Positions 28,377 to 36,373 of a stretch of DNA of 64,000 bases are shown here, in pieces. Every line of letters begins with the position of its first letter. Position 1 is the first letter of the stretch. The DNA lies in assembly GCF_900299535.1 (NCBI RefSeq), contig NZ_OMKE01000049.1, positions 98,014-162,013 of the forward strand. The letters run 5' to 3'. Below the pieces are notes generated by a model. That model searched no databases and had not been told where the DNA came from. It was given only the letters and a program-made list of their open reading frames with translations. The DNA is from Aquimarina aquimarini (lineage in GTDB: Bacteria > Bacteroidota > Bacteroidia > Flavobacteriales > Flavobacteriaceae). The translations under genes and the position numbers were made by a program.

Positions 28377-28387
28377 ATACCATAAAG

Positions 28388-28412
28388 AAGAGCCTACAAA
28401 TTGCAGGCTCTT
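28388..28412 (-). terminator. Terminator after the PPC-repeat lipoprotein gene
   Basis: An 8-bp stem (28388-28395 with 28405-28412) and a 9-base loop lies about 25 bases past the stop of the lipoprotein gene ending at 28437. Confidence 0.7.
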
Positions 28413-28436
28413 ATAAAATTAAAAAACGTTCTAAAA

Positions 28437-29774
28437 TTATTGCAGATCAAATGATAAAATTCCACTTCCTGTATAATTACTATACCCTGCAACTTCAATA
28501 TAATACGCACCTGCATTCAATGCACCAGTTAAAGCAGAATAATCACTACTACCAAGTAAAGTACCTGCACCATCATACAGATAAATATAGTCATCGTAAT
28601 CTTCTGATATAATCTCAAAATTGTAGTTTGCCTGTGCACTAACACTAAAATGGTAAGCAATTTTGGCATCTACTTCAGATGTAGTAGTAAAATTATAAGA
28701 ATTGTTATATGGAGCCGAAAGAGCACCTAAATTTATATCTGATAATGTAGGGTCTTGCATTGTCATATTAAATGTCCCATTTATTCCATTATCAATATAA
28801 CCGTATTCATTTACTACCTCCAAATAATATGACCCTGCTCCTAAATTAATTCCTGAAATATTATTACTATAACCACCTATTATATAATTCCCGTAACTAT
28901 CAAACAATTTAAAATAAATATTAGCTACAGAAGAAAAAGAATACCCAATTGATTCAGTTATTGAAAAAAGATACCCCAATCTATGATCTGGCTCCTTACC
29001 TGACATTGAAAAATCTATGGAGTTTTCATACGGTATTGTTAATACTCCTAGGTCAATATCTGTTGCCTTAAAATTAAACGTTTCTTTTATTTCTGTAACT
29101 CCTCCTGACCTATCGTTTGCAACCACTTTTATGACAATATCATCATTGATGAGATCTGAAAAATCACTATAATAATATGCTTTTCCAAATCCATCATAGT
29201 CGTCTGAACCAATAATATAATCCTCTCTAATCAATATATCATTAAGATACACATCATATGATAAAATATCTGCATCTGCATCTTGCGCAGGAGACCATTT
29301 GATATCAATATAATCGTATGAATTCGCATCAAATCTGATATACTCAAATGCAAATTCTCCTGGTGCTCTGTTTATAAAAACATTTCTCTTTGACTCTGTT
29401 CCTTCAGAAATTTCACCCTCACTATTATAGGTTTTAATTTTGATGAGTAACTCTAAGTTAGATCCTTTTGCATAAACTTCTTTACTATTTTTTCCATTGG
29501 TTTGGGATAATGTAATAAATTCACTCACATCAAACTCAATCACTCTCTCTGTCGTTTTACTAGCAATTACTTTATCATTGACCACAACTTCAAAAGAAGC
29601 TGGGCTATCTGTTGGATACTCCCAATAAAGCTTTACCATCGTTCCTTCTACTACTTCAGCCCCAATGTTACTTACTTCAGATACTGGTGCAATTACATGT
29701 CCATCATCATCACTTCCACATGATGTTATCAAAACACATAAAAATATACTTAAAACACTTACTATTTTTCTCAT
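28437..29774 (-). CDS. Surface lipoprotein with fibronectin-like and two pre-peptidase C-terminal-like domains
   Basis: A 445-residue lipoprotein (VLITSCGSDDDG). The acidic run right after the cysteine resembles the SDDD-type lipoprotein export signal described in Flavobacterium and Capnocytophaga, which sends lipoproteins to the outer face of the outer membrane. Two fibronectin III-like domains occupy about 35-225. Two similar beta domains follow, each starting DIxLGxLxxPY and ending GAYYxEVxxY or GSYYLEVVNEYG, as in pre-peptidase C-terminal domains. No enzyme domain is present; binding or adhesion is the reasonable guess. Confidence 0.8.
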   Translation of the reverse strand: MRKIVSVLSIFLCVLITSCGSDDDGHVIAPVSEVSNIGAEVVEGTMVKLYWEYPTDSPASFEVVVNDKVIASKTTERVIEFDVSEFITLSQTNGKNSKEVYAKGSNLELLIKIKTYNSEGEISEGTESKRNVFINRAPGEFAFEYIRFDANSYDYIDIKWSPAQDADADILSYDVYLNDILIREDYIIGSDDYDGFGKAYYYSDFSDLINDDIVIKVVANDRSGGVTEIKETFNFKATDIDLGVLTIPYENSIDFSMSGKEPDHRLGYLFSITESIGYSFSSVANIYFKLFDSYGNYIIGGYSNNISGINLGAGSYYLEVVNEYGYIDNGINGTFNMTMQDPTLSDINLGALSAPYNNSYNFTTTSEVDAKIAYHFSVSAQANYNFEIISEDYDDYIYLYDGAGTLLGSSDYSALTGALNAGAYYIEVAGYSNYTGSGILSFDLQ

Positions 29775-29947
29775 AAAATATTCCTTCTAAAAAAATTAAT
29801 CTTTGTTAACTATATATAGAATGTCATTCAGCAAGAAAATGTTACCCTAATAAATGAATTATTTTTTTAAGAGATCCTACAATTATGAATTAAAACTATT
29901 GAAAAAGAATATATTCCTTCTAAAATGAAAATGGCATAACAAAACAA

Positions 29948-29977
29948 CAAACCTCATAAGAGAACTTATGAGGTTTG
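29948..29977 (-). terminator. Terminator of the ATP synthase operon
   Basis: A perfect 13-bp stem (29948-29960 with 29965-29977) and the 4-base loop agaa lies about 50 bases past the atpG stop. Confidence 0.85.
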
Positions 29978-30028
29978 ATTATTTATTATAATAAACTCAG
30001 CCTAGGCTTGAATCATTAGTATATAATA

Positions 30029-30889
30029 TTAGTTATTAAGTGCTTCTGCACCACCGACAATCTCAAGGATTTCATTGGTAATAGAAGCCTGTCGTGCCTT
30101 GTTATAAGATAGCTTAAGTGCATCTCTAAGCTCTGTAGCATTATCTGTAGCTTTATGCATTGCTGTCATACGTGCTCCATGTTCTGATGCAAATGAATCA
30201 CGAATAGCCTTATACAATTGTGTTTTTAGCGACTTTGGAATCAATTCTTCTACAATCTCTTCTTTTGAAGGTTCAAAAACATAATCCAAGTTTACCTCTT
30301 GATCACTTTCTACAGGAACAATTGGTAAAAACTGTTCTGTAGTTACATCTTGAGAGGCTGCATTTCTAAACTTATTGTAAACAACTACAATCTTATCATA
30401 CGAGCCTTTGGTAAAATGCTCCATCAATTCTTCTGCTATTGTAGCAACATTAGCAAAAGTAAGGTCATCATATAACTCACTTTTATTTGCAATTACTGTA
30501 TGTGTTTTTGATACAACGTCATTCACTTTTTTACCAATGGTAACAAAATCAACTTGTTTACCCACATACTGATTTTCATACAGCTCTCTTACACCTTTAA
30601 CAATATTGGTATTAAAAGCACCTGCTAAACCACGATTAGAAGCAACAGCTACTACAAGTACCTTATTTACCTCACGTTGTTCTGCATATACACTTGCACT
30701 ATCACCGTCTAGTGAAGCACTCAGGTTTTGCAACAATTCTGTAAGTTTATCTGCATAAGGTCTCATTGCAGTAATTGCCGACTGCGCTTTATTCAACTTT
30801 GCGGCAGATACCATTTTCATAGCACTGGTAATCTGCATTGTTGAAGATACAGAGGTAATTCTACTACGTAATTCTTTTAAGTTTGCCAT
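30029..30889 (-). CDS. atpG: ATP synthase F1 gamma subunit
   Basis: A 286-residue central-stalk subunit that rotates inside the alpha3beta3 hexamer. The N-terminal MANLKELRSRITSV and ITSAMKMVSAAKL and the C-terminal ARQASITNEILEIVGGAEAL helices are diagnostic. It is the last gene of the atp cluster. The gap to atpA contains a strong hairpin, so its mRNA may be less abundant than atpA. Confidence 0.97.
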   Translation of the reverse strand: MANLKELRSRITSVSSTMQITSAMKMVSAAKLNKAQSAITAMRPYADKLTELLQNLSASLDGDSASVYAEQREVNKVLVVAVASNRGLAGAFNTNIVKGVRELYENQYVGKQVDFVTIGKKVNDVVSKTHTVIANKSELYDDLTFANVATIAEELMEHFTKGSYDKIVVVYNKFRNAASQDVTTEQFLPIVPVESDQEVNLDYVFEPSKEEIVEELIPKSLKTQLYKAIRDSFASEHGARMTAMHKATDNATELRDALKLSYNKARQASITNEILEIVGGAEALNN

Positions 30890-30972
30890 TGTTTATAGTA
30901 TTGAGTATTGAGTAATAAGTAGTGTGCTACTATGTAAACTCATACTTTTCTAATATTAAACTCTTGAAGCTA

Positions 30973-31001
30973 TGTATTGGTGAGGTATACTCACCAATAC
31001 A
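30973..31001 (-). promoter_or_regulatory. Intercistronic hairpin between atpA and atpG
   Basis: A perfect 12-bp stem (30973-30984 with 30990-31001) and a 5-base loop starts 13 bases after the atpA stop. No T-tract follows on the minus strand, so it looks like an mRNA-stabilising or attenuating structure rather than a full terminator. Confidence 0.65.
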
Positions 31002-31013
31002 ACTTACTCCTTA

Positions 31014-32594
31014 TTAATTTTTATATTTTGCTGAAATTTCTTTACAAGCCGAAATTAACACATCAGTCACTTCATCAGTTAATTTTCCAGCTTTCAAAGT
31101 GTCTAGAGTATCTCTATGCTTTGCATTTAGATATTCTATATAATCACTTTCAAATTCCTTTATTTTATTCACAGGAACATCTCTAAGCAAGTTTTTTGAC
31201 CCAGCATAGATGATTGCAATTTGATCTTCTACAGTATAAGGATCATTCTGTGCTTGTTTTAAGATTTCTACATTACGTTTTCCTTTTTCAATCACATTCA
31301 ATGTCGCTGCATCAAGATCAGAACCAAACTTAGCAAAAGCTTCTAATTCACGAAACTGTGCTTGATCTAGTTTTAATGTACCTGCTACTTTTTTCATTGA
31401 TTTAATCTGTGCAGAACCACCCACACGTGATACAGAGATACCTACATTAATCGCAGGACGTACTCCAGAGTTAAATAAATCTGATGTTAAGAATATCTGA
31501 CCATCTGTAATAGATATTACATTGGTAGGAATATACGCAGATACATCCCCTGCTTGTGTTTCAATAATTGGTAATGCCGTCAATGATCCACCACCTTTTA
31601 CTTTAGACTTTAAAGAATCAGGAAGATCGTTCATATCTTTTGCAATTGTATCATCTGCAATTACTTTTGCAGAACGCTCTAATAATCTAGAGTGAAGATA
31701 GAAAACATCTCCTGGGTATGCTTCACGACCTGGTGGACGACGTAATAAAAGTGATACTTCACGATATGCTACTGCTTGTTTTGATAAATCATCATAGATA
31801 ATCAATGCAGGACGTCCTGTATCACGGAAATACTCTCCAATTGCCGCACCAGCAAATGGTGCATATACCTGCATAGGTGCAGGGTCAGATGCATTTGCAG
31901 CCACTATCGTTGTATATGCTAATGCTCCTTTATCTTCTAATACTTTTGCTATTCCAGCTACTGTTGATGCTTTTTGCCCTATTGCAACATAGATACAATA
32001 TACTGGCTCACCTGCATCGTAAAATTCTTTTTGATTTAGAATGGTATCAATACAAACAGTTGTTTTTCCTGTTTGACGGTCACCAATTACTAATTCACGT
32101 TGCCCTCTACCTATTGGCACCATCGCATCAATAGACTTGATACCTGTTTGTAAAGGCTCATTTACTGGCTGACGAAAAACAACACCTGGTGCTTTACGTT
32201 CTAATGGCATTTCAAAAGTTTCACCTTCGATTGCACCTTTACCATCAATAGGGTTACCTAATGTATCCACTACTCGCCCTACGATTCCTTCTCCAACATT
32301 GATAGATGCAATACGCTGTGTACGTTTTACTGTTGCACCTTCTCTAACTTCTGTTGAAGAACCTAAAAGTACTACCCCAACATTATCTTCTTCAAGGTTA
32401 AGAACGATACCTTCTAAACCAGAATCAAATTGTACTAATTCTCCGTATTGAGCATTAGACAATCCGTACACTCTGGCGATACCATCACCTACTTGTAATA
32501 CAGTACCTACTTCTTCTAGTGAAGCCGTAGCCTCAAATCCAGATAATTGTTGTTTTAATATTGCTGATACTTCAGCAGGATTCACTTCTGCCAT
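31014..32594 (-). CDS. atpA: ATP synthase F1 alpha subunit
   Basis: A 526-residue non-catalytic nucleotide-binding subunit. The P-loop GDRQTGKTT lies at 171-179, and IYDDLSKQAVAYREVSLLLRRPPGREAYPGD carries the nucleotide-binding and interface residues. The length is normal. The catalytic beta subunit gene (atpD) and epsilon (atpC) are not in this cluster, as is usual in Bacteroidetes where they sit elsewhere. Confidence 0.98.
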   Translation of the reverse strand: MAEVNPAEVSAILKQQLSGFEATASLEEVGTVLQVGDGIARVYGLSNAQYGELVQFDSGLEGIVLNLEEDNVGVVLLGSSTEVREGATVKRTQRIASINVGEGIVGRVVDTLGNPIDGKGAIEGETFEMPLERKAPGVVFRQPVNEPLQTGIKSIDAMVPIGRGQRELVIGDRQTGKTTVCIDTILNQKEFYDAGEPVYCIYVAIGQKASTVAGIAKVLEDKGALAYTTIVAANASDPAPMQVYAPFAGAAIGEYFRDTGRPALIIYDDLSKQAVAYREVSLLLRRPPGREAYPGDVFYLHSRLLERSAKVIADDTIAKDMNDLPDSLKSKVKGGGSLTALPIIETQAGDVSAYIPTNVISITDGQIFLTSDLFNSGVRPAINVGISVSRVGGSAQIKSMKKVAGTLKLDQAQFRELEAFAKFGSDLDAATLNVIEKGKRNVEILKQAQNDPYTVEDQIAIIYAGSKNLLRDVPVNKIKEFESDYIEYLNAKHRDTLDTLKAGKLTDEVTDVLISACKEISAKYKN

Positions 32595-32669
32595 TTTATA
32601 ATAGTTTGAAAGAAAGAGCTTGAATACTCTTTCTCATATTATTAAATTTATATTTTAAAACGTATGTAT

Positions 32670-33197
32670 TTAATTACTTAATTCTCTTCTTAAGTTTGTA
32701 AGCTTGTTTGCGATACTAGCATTGTATTGCAAATCACCCACTCGTAGAATAAATCCACCAATGATGCTTTCATCTACTACATTCTCGATAGTAGCTTCAT
32801 TACCTGTAAGCTCTTTTATCTTAGCCAAAACTTTGGAATTCATCTCCTCATCCAAAGGTATTGCTGTAGTAACTTTTGCTATTTGAGTATTATTAAGTTG
32901 ATCGTGTAAAATAGTATATTGTTTTGCCACTTCTGCCAATATAGCTACTCTCTTATTATCAATTAACACATCAAAAAGCTTTTGTGTAATCTCGTTTGTA
33001 TTTTTAAAAATCTCTTGCAATGAAGCAAGTTTGATTTCATTTTTAATCAACGGACTACTTAATACCATTCTGAGTTCAGCGCTATCACCAACTGTAGTGA
33101 TAATACCTTGCATATCCTTCTGAACATCATCGGCTATATTTTTATCTTGAGCCAAGCTCAAGATTGCCTTAGCATAACGTATTGCTGCTCTACTCAT
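32670..33197 (-). CDS. atpH: ATP synthase F1 delta subunit
   Basis: A 175-residue subunit that joins the peripheral stalk to the top of F1. The N-terminal RYAKAILSLAQDKN and the C-terminal IIGGFILRVGDLQYNASIANKL are family signatures. It starts 5 bases after atpF and precedes atpA. Confidence 0.95.
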   Translation of the reverse strand: MSRAAIRYAKAILSLAQDKNIADDVQKDMQGIITTVGDSAELRMVLSSPLIKNEIKLASLQEIFKNTNEITQKLFDVLIDNKRVAILAEVAKQYTILHDQLNNTQIAKVTTAIPLDEEMNSKVLAKIKELTGNEATIENVVDESIIGGFILRVGDLQYNASIANKLTNLRRELSN

Positions 33198-33202
33198 TTA
33201 GT

Positions 33203-33703
33203 TTAGTTTAAAGTAACATCTTCTAACATAGTTTCAACCAATTCTAATTGCTTGTCTTTGCCAGATAATTCTTTTCTTACTACTTTCTCTGCAATTTCAA
33301 CAGAAAGGCCTGCCACCTGATTTTTGAGATCTGCAATTGCTGCTTTCTTCTCACTAGCAATAGTTGCTTGTGCTTTTGCAACGATCTTATCAGCTTCAGC
33401 TTGCGCTTCTACTTTTGCATCAGTAATCATATTTTCTTTAAGCTCTTTAGCTTCTTTAAGCATGCTATCACGTTCTGCTCTTGCTTCGTTTAGGATTCTT
33501 TCATTATCCGCCTGAAGGTTTTGCATTTCTTTCTTAGCTTCTGCTGCTGCATCCAATGCTCCTTGAATTCCATCCTCACGGTCTTGTAGACTATTTAAAA
33601 TAGGTTTCCAAGCAAATTTTCTCATTAATAAAATAAGAATCAATAAGATGATTGCCTGCATAAAAAACAATCCGGGAGAAAAATCATTTAATAACTGATC
33701 CAT
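33203..33703 (-). CDS. atpF: ATP synthase F0 b subunit
   Basis: A 166-residue peripheral-stalk subunit with one N-terminal membrane helix (FFMQAIILLILILLMRKFAWKPI) and a long charged coiled coil to the C-terminus. It follows atpE after a gap that contains a strong hairpin. Confidence 0.95.
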   Translation of the reverse strand: MDQLLNDFSPGLFFMQAIILLILILLMRKFAWKPILNSLQDREDGIQGALDAAAEAKKEMQNLQADNERILNEARAERDSMLKEAKELKENMITDAKVEAQAEADKIVAKAQATIASEKKAAIADLKNQVAGLSVEIAEKVVRKELSGKDKQLELVETMLEDVTLN

Positions 33704-33749
33704 TGTGTACTAATTATTATCTTTTATATATTCTTGTTTAATTACTTGT

Positions 33750-33787
33750 AAACATTTCCTGCAACCAACCGTTGCAGGAAAATGTTT
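33750..33787 (-). promoter_or_regulatory. Intercistronic hairpin between atpE and atpF
   Basis: A 16-bp stem (33750-33765 with 33771-33787) with a single bulged A and a 5-base loop lies 13 bases beyond the atpE stop. There is no T-tract on the minus strand. It may protect the 3' end of an atpE-containing transcript. Confidence 0.65.
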
Positions 33788-33800
33788 GTTTTGTCTAGGA

Positions 33801-33989
33801 TTACTTCCCTAAGATTAATGCTCCAAAAGCCAAACCTTCTAAAAGTGCTCCGATGATAATCATTGCAGTTTGAATCTTTCCAGCTGCTTCTGGCTGACGA
33901 GCAATACCTTCCATTGCTTTTCCACCAATTTGACCTAATCCGATTCCTCCTCCGATTACGATTAATCCTGCTCCAATTAAATTGTACAT
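33801..33989 (-). CDS. atpE: ATP synthase F0 c subunit
   Basis: A 62-residue two-helix proteolipid that forms the rotor ring. The ion-binding glutamate is Glu51 in GALLEGLAFG, followed by Gly rather than Ser or Thr. Gln20 is present in helix 1. The lack of a hydroxyl residue after the glutamate favours proton rather than sodium coupling, an inference from known c-ring signatures. The polar loop is ARQPEAAGKI. Confidence 0.96.
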   Translation of the reverse strand: MYNLIGAGLIVIGGGIGLGQIGGKAMEGIARQPEAAGKIQTAMIIIGALLEGLAFGALILGK

Positions 33990-34028
33990 ACTATTGATTT
34001 ATATAATTAAACAAATTCTTTTTCTATA

Positions 34029-35126
34029 TTAATGGTGATCATGTTCTGCTACAGCCATACCTATAAACAATGATGATAACATTGTAAAGATAAAGGCTTG
34101 CAAAAACGCTACTAATATTTCTATAACAGAGATAAACAATGTTAATATTAAAGAAATACCTGTTGATCCTACTGCACCAAACTGAGCTTTTAACAAAATC
34201 ATTAACCCTATCAAACTCATTACCACAAAGTGCCCTGCCGTAATATTAGCAAAAAGACGAATCAACAATGAGAAAGGTTTGGTTAACATCCCTAACACCT
34301 CAATTGGCATTAAAATAATTTTCATTGGCACAGGTACTCCTGGCATCCAGAAAATATGTTTCCAATATTCTTTATTACCGCTAAACTGCACAATAAAGAA
34401 TGTAAACAACGCCAAGCATACTGTTACCGCAATATTACCGGTAACATTAAAACCTAGTGGTGTCAACCCTAACAGATTCAAAATCCAAATAAAGAAAAAT
34501 ACAGTCAACAAAAAGCCCATATATTTTCTATATTTCTTTTCTCCTATATTAGGTCTTGCAATTTCATCTCTTACATAAATAACTAATGGCTCTAAAACTC
34601 TTGCAAACCCAGAAGGGATTGGCCCTTTTTTATACCCTCTAGCCAATGCAGAGAACAACAACAACATAAGCAAACCAGCAAATAACATTCCTACTACACT
34701 CTTTGTAATAGAAAAGTCTAATGGTTTTGCATTTGTTGGATGATCATGATCATCTAGTGTAATTGTACCTTCGGCATCAGTTTTATAAACCTTACCGTGG
34801 TATAACTTATAATAGCTACCTCCTACTTCTGCAACGCTTTCTCCATGGTGAAATTTTGAAGACATAAATGTCTTAATTCCTCCATCCCACAAAATAACTG
34901 GAAGCGGAAATCCATAATGGGTTCCTGTTTCTCCGTCTGTGTAAAAAATAAAATCGTGAGAATCTTGTAAGTGATGCCTAATATAAGCGTCAATTTCTTC
35001 TTTGGTATCAATAGGATTACCCTTTGATTTATGTTGCTCATCTCCTGATGAAGCCCATACTACCGTACCTGTAAACATAAGCAGCAATATCATTGCGTAC
35101 TTGAGAGATCTTTGAAATACTTTCAT
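34029..35126 (-). CDS. atpB: ATP synthase F0 a subunit
   Basis: A 365-residue stator channel subunit. It begins with a cleavable-looking signal and an extended, His-rich extracytoplasmic N-terminal domain of about 130 residues that is characteristic of Bacteroidetes AtpB. The essential arginine lies in LLIRLFANITAGHFVV. The last helix and HDHH tail follow. It is the first core gene of the operon, with a -7 box about 44 bases upstream of its ATG. Confidence 0.96.
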   Translation of the reverse strand: MKVFQRSLKYAMILLLMFTGTVVWASSGDEQHKSKGNPIDTKEEIDAYIRHHLQDSHDFIFYTDGETGTHYGFPLPVILWDGGIKTFMSSKFHHGESVAEVGGSYYKLYHGKVYKTDAEGTITLDDHDHPTNAKPLDFSITKSVVGMLFAGLLMLLLFSALARGYKKGPIPSGFARVLEPLVIYVRDEIARPNIGEKKYRKYMGFLLTVFFFIWILNLLGLTPLGFNVTGNIAVTVCLALFTFFIVQFSGNKEYWKHIFWMPGVPVPMKIILMPIEVLGMLTKPFSLLIRLFANITAGHFVVMSLIGLMILLKAQFGAVGSTGISLILTLFISVIEILVAFLQAFIFTMLSSLFIGMAVAEHDHH

Positions 35127-35169
35127 TTCCTAAATTCTGATGTTTTTATATGCCGTCTGAATTTGGGTG

Positions 35170-35177
35170 CAAAAGTA
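35170..35177 (-). promoter_or_regulatory. Candidate -7 box for the atpBEFHAG operon (TACTTTTG on minus strand)
   Basis: The minus strand reads TACTTTTG, matching TAnnTTTG, 44 bases before the atpB ATG. Confidence 0.5.
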
Positions 35178-35237
35178 CATTATTAATTAGTAATAATCGT
35201 ATAGAGTTTTAGTTTTTTTCTGTTTTTATAGGAATGT

Positions 35238-35645
35238 CTATAATGATGATGAATTATCAGAAAATATTTTAAGTAGTCTAGATACAATATAAACCAGAAC
35301 AATGGAGTAAATTATATATAAAATAAGAAAAATCAATCGACTAGGCATTGATTTTGGGTCATCTAGCCATTCTAGCTTATATATAAACAATCCTGCGATA
35401 ATCATTTTTGCCATTAATAATCCTAAAAAAACAAATCCAGTATTTTTGGGACTAATTTTATAAACTATCAATGAAGACCCGTAAACGAAGAGGGTTGCTA
35501 TGAGTAGAAACAAATGTTGCTTGTGAATAAAACTCTTAAAAGAGGGTTCAATATAACTTGCAATAACAAAATTATGTATGCAATATAAAATAATACTTGT
35601 AGCAATTAGAATTACTAAGGGTTTGATAACTGTTTTATATACCAT
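35238..35645 (-). CDS. Four-helix membrane protein, DUF6168-like, in the atp cluster
   Basis: A 135-residue protein with four membrane segments (about 8-30, 43-63, 70-90, 103-127). It lies between atpZ and atpB, the usual flavobacterial position of DUF6168 proteins and of AtpI-like proteins in other phyla. A role in F0 assembly or cation supply is inferred from position only. A terminator hairpin separates it from atpZ, and a -7 box lies in the loop of that hairpin. Confidence 0.75.
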   Translation of the reverse strand: MVYKTVIKPLVILIATSIILYCIHNFVIASYIEPSFKSFIHKQHLFLLIATLFVYGSSLIVYKISPKNTGFVFLGLLMAKMIIAGLFIYKLEWLDDPKSMPSRLIFLILYIIYSIVLVYIVSRLLKIFSDNSSSL

Positions 35646-35662
35646 TGAATAATAACAATAAA

Positions 35663-35703
35663 GTGTAGGTTATGGCAAAGATACTATTTTGCATAACCTA
35701 CAC
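35663..35703 (-). terminator. Terminator after atpZ
   Basis: A perfect 12-bp stem (35663-35674 with 35692-35703) with a 17-base loop begins 4 bases past the atpZ stop. The loop contains the -7 box of the next gene. Confidence 0.75.
35676..35683 (-). promoter_or_regulatory. Candidate -7 box inside a terminator loop (TATCTTTG on minus strand)
   Basis: The minus strand reads TATCTTTG, matching TAnnTTTG, 31 bases before the ATG of the DUF6168-like gene. It lies within the loop of the atpZ terminator. Confidence 0.5.
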
Positions 35704-35706
35704 TTA

Positions 35707-35952
35707 TTATTTAGATTCTTTTATTACTTGCCAAATCACTGATGTTATTGCCAAAAAAACGGCACCCATACCTACCCATTTGCTATAGAATGGCACTTGA
35801 TGTCCTAATTTTTCGTCTAGATAGATTCCAAGGTAATGCCCACCAACTATGATAGCCATCATTTGGATTCCTATTGTGGTGAATTTAGCAAATTTTCTAA
35901 GCTGATTTCCCCTGTCCTTGCGCTGTTTGCGGTTGTCCTGATTTTTGCTCAC
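35707..35952 (-). CDS. AtpZ/AtpI family protein
   Basis: An 81-residue protein with two membrane helices (about 26-47 and 60-78), a basic N-terminus and GGHYLGIYLDEKLG between them, as in AtpZ/AtpI proteins that aid c-ring assembly or magnesium supply. Its start overlaps the bactofilin gene by 56 bases in a different frame. No later start would keep the basic N-terminus, so I keep the overlap. Confidence 0.8.
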   Translation of the reverse strand: MSKNQDNRKQRKDRGNQLRKFAKFTTIGIQMMAIIVGGHYLGIYLDEKLGHQVPFYSKWVGMGAVFLAITSVIWQVIKESK

Positions 35953-36343
35953 TAGGCTTACTCAAAGATTTCACACCACCTTTCATAGAACAAGATGCAT
36001 TAAAGTTTGCTCCTGGCTCAACGGCTAGCTTACCTACGGTAACTTCACCTTCTATATGTGCTGTTGGTTTTAAAGATAGTGTATTTGTCACATTAAGATT
36101 ACCAGAAAATTTACCTTCAAAGTCAGCATCAGAGCATTCTAATGTTCCTTGTATAAATCCAGATTGTCCAACAACTACTTTACCCGTTGTTTTAAATGTT
36201 CCTTCTATGGTACCTTCTATCCTAAAACCTCCTTCAGAGATTATATCACCTACGATCTTGGTTCCTTCTGAAATTTTGTTCTGATTACGAGAGAAATCGG
36301 TTGAACTACCTTGGTCTCTTCCTTTTTTGTTGTCTGAAAACAT
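35897..36343 (-). CDS. Bactofilin (polymer-forming cytoskeletal protein)
   Basis: A 148-residue bactofilin. The central beta-helix (about 28-118) has the repeated short strands GTKIVGDIISEGGFRIEGTI, KVVVGQSGFIQGTLEC and GNLNVTNTLSLKP. Flexible tails flank it, with a Gln/Gly/Ser-rich C-terminus. Bactofilins polymerise without nucleotides and organise cell shape or envelope machines. It lies 30 bases after the porW/sprE gene and overlaps atpZ, so all three are probably cotranscribed. Confidence 0.88.
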   Translation of the reverse strand: MFSDNKKGRDQGSSTDFSRNQNKISEGTKIVGDIISEGGFRIEGTIEGTFKTTGKVVVGQSGFIQGTLECSDADFEGKFSGNLNVTNTLSLKPTAHIEGEVTVGKLAVEPGANFNASCSMKGGVKSLSKPSEQKSGQPQTAQGQGKSA

Positions 36344-36373
36344 AATATAGTTATTATATTAAAGGGGGTTAAT

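Noticed and set aside
34029..35126. Sodium-coupled ATP synthase
   Set aside because: The c subunit has Gly after the key glutamate (Glu51-Gly52) instead of Ser or Thr, so a sodium signature is not supported.
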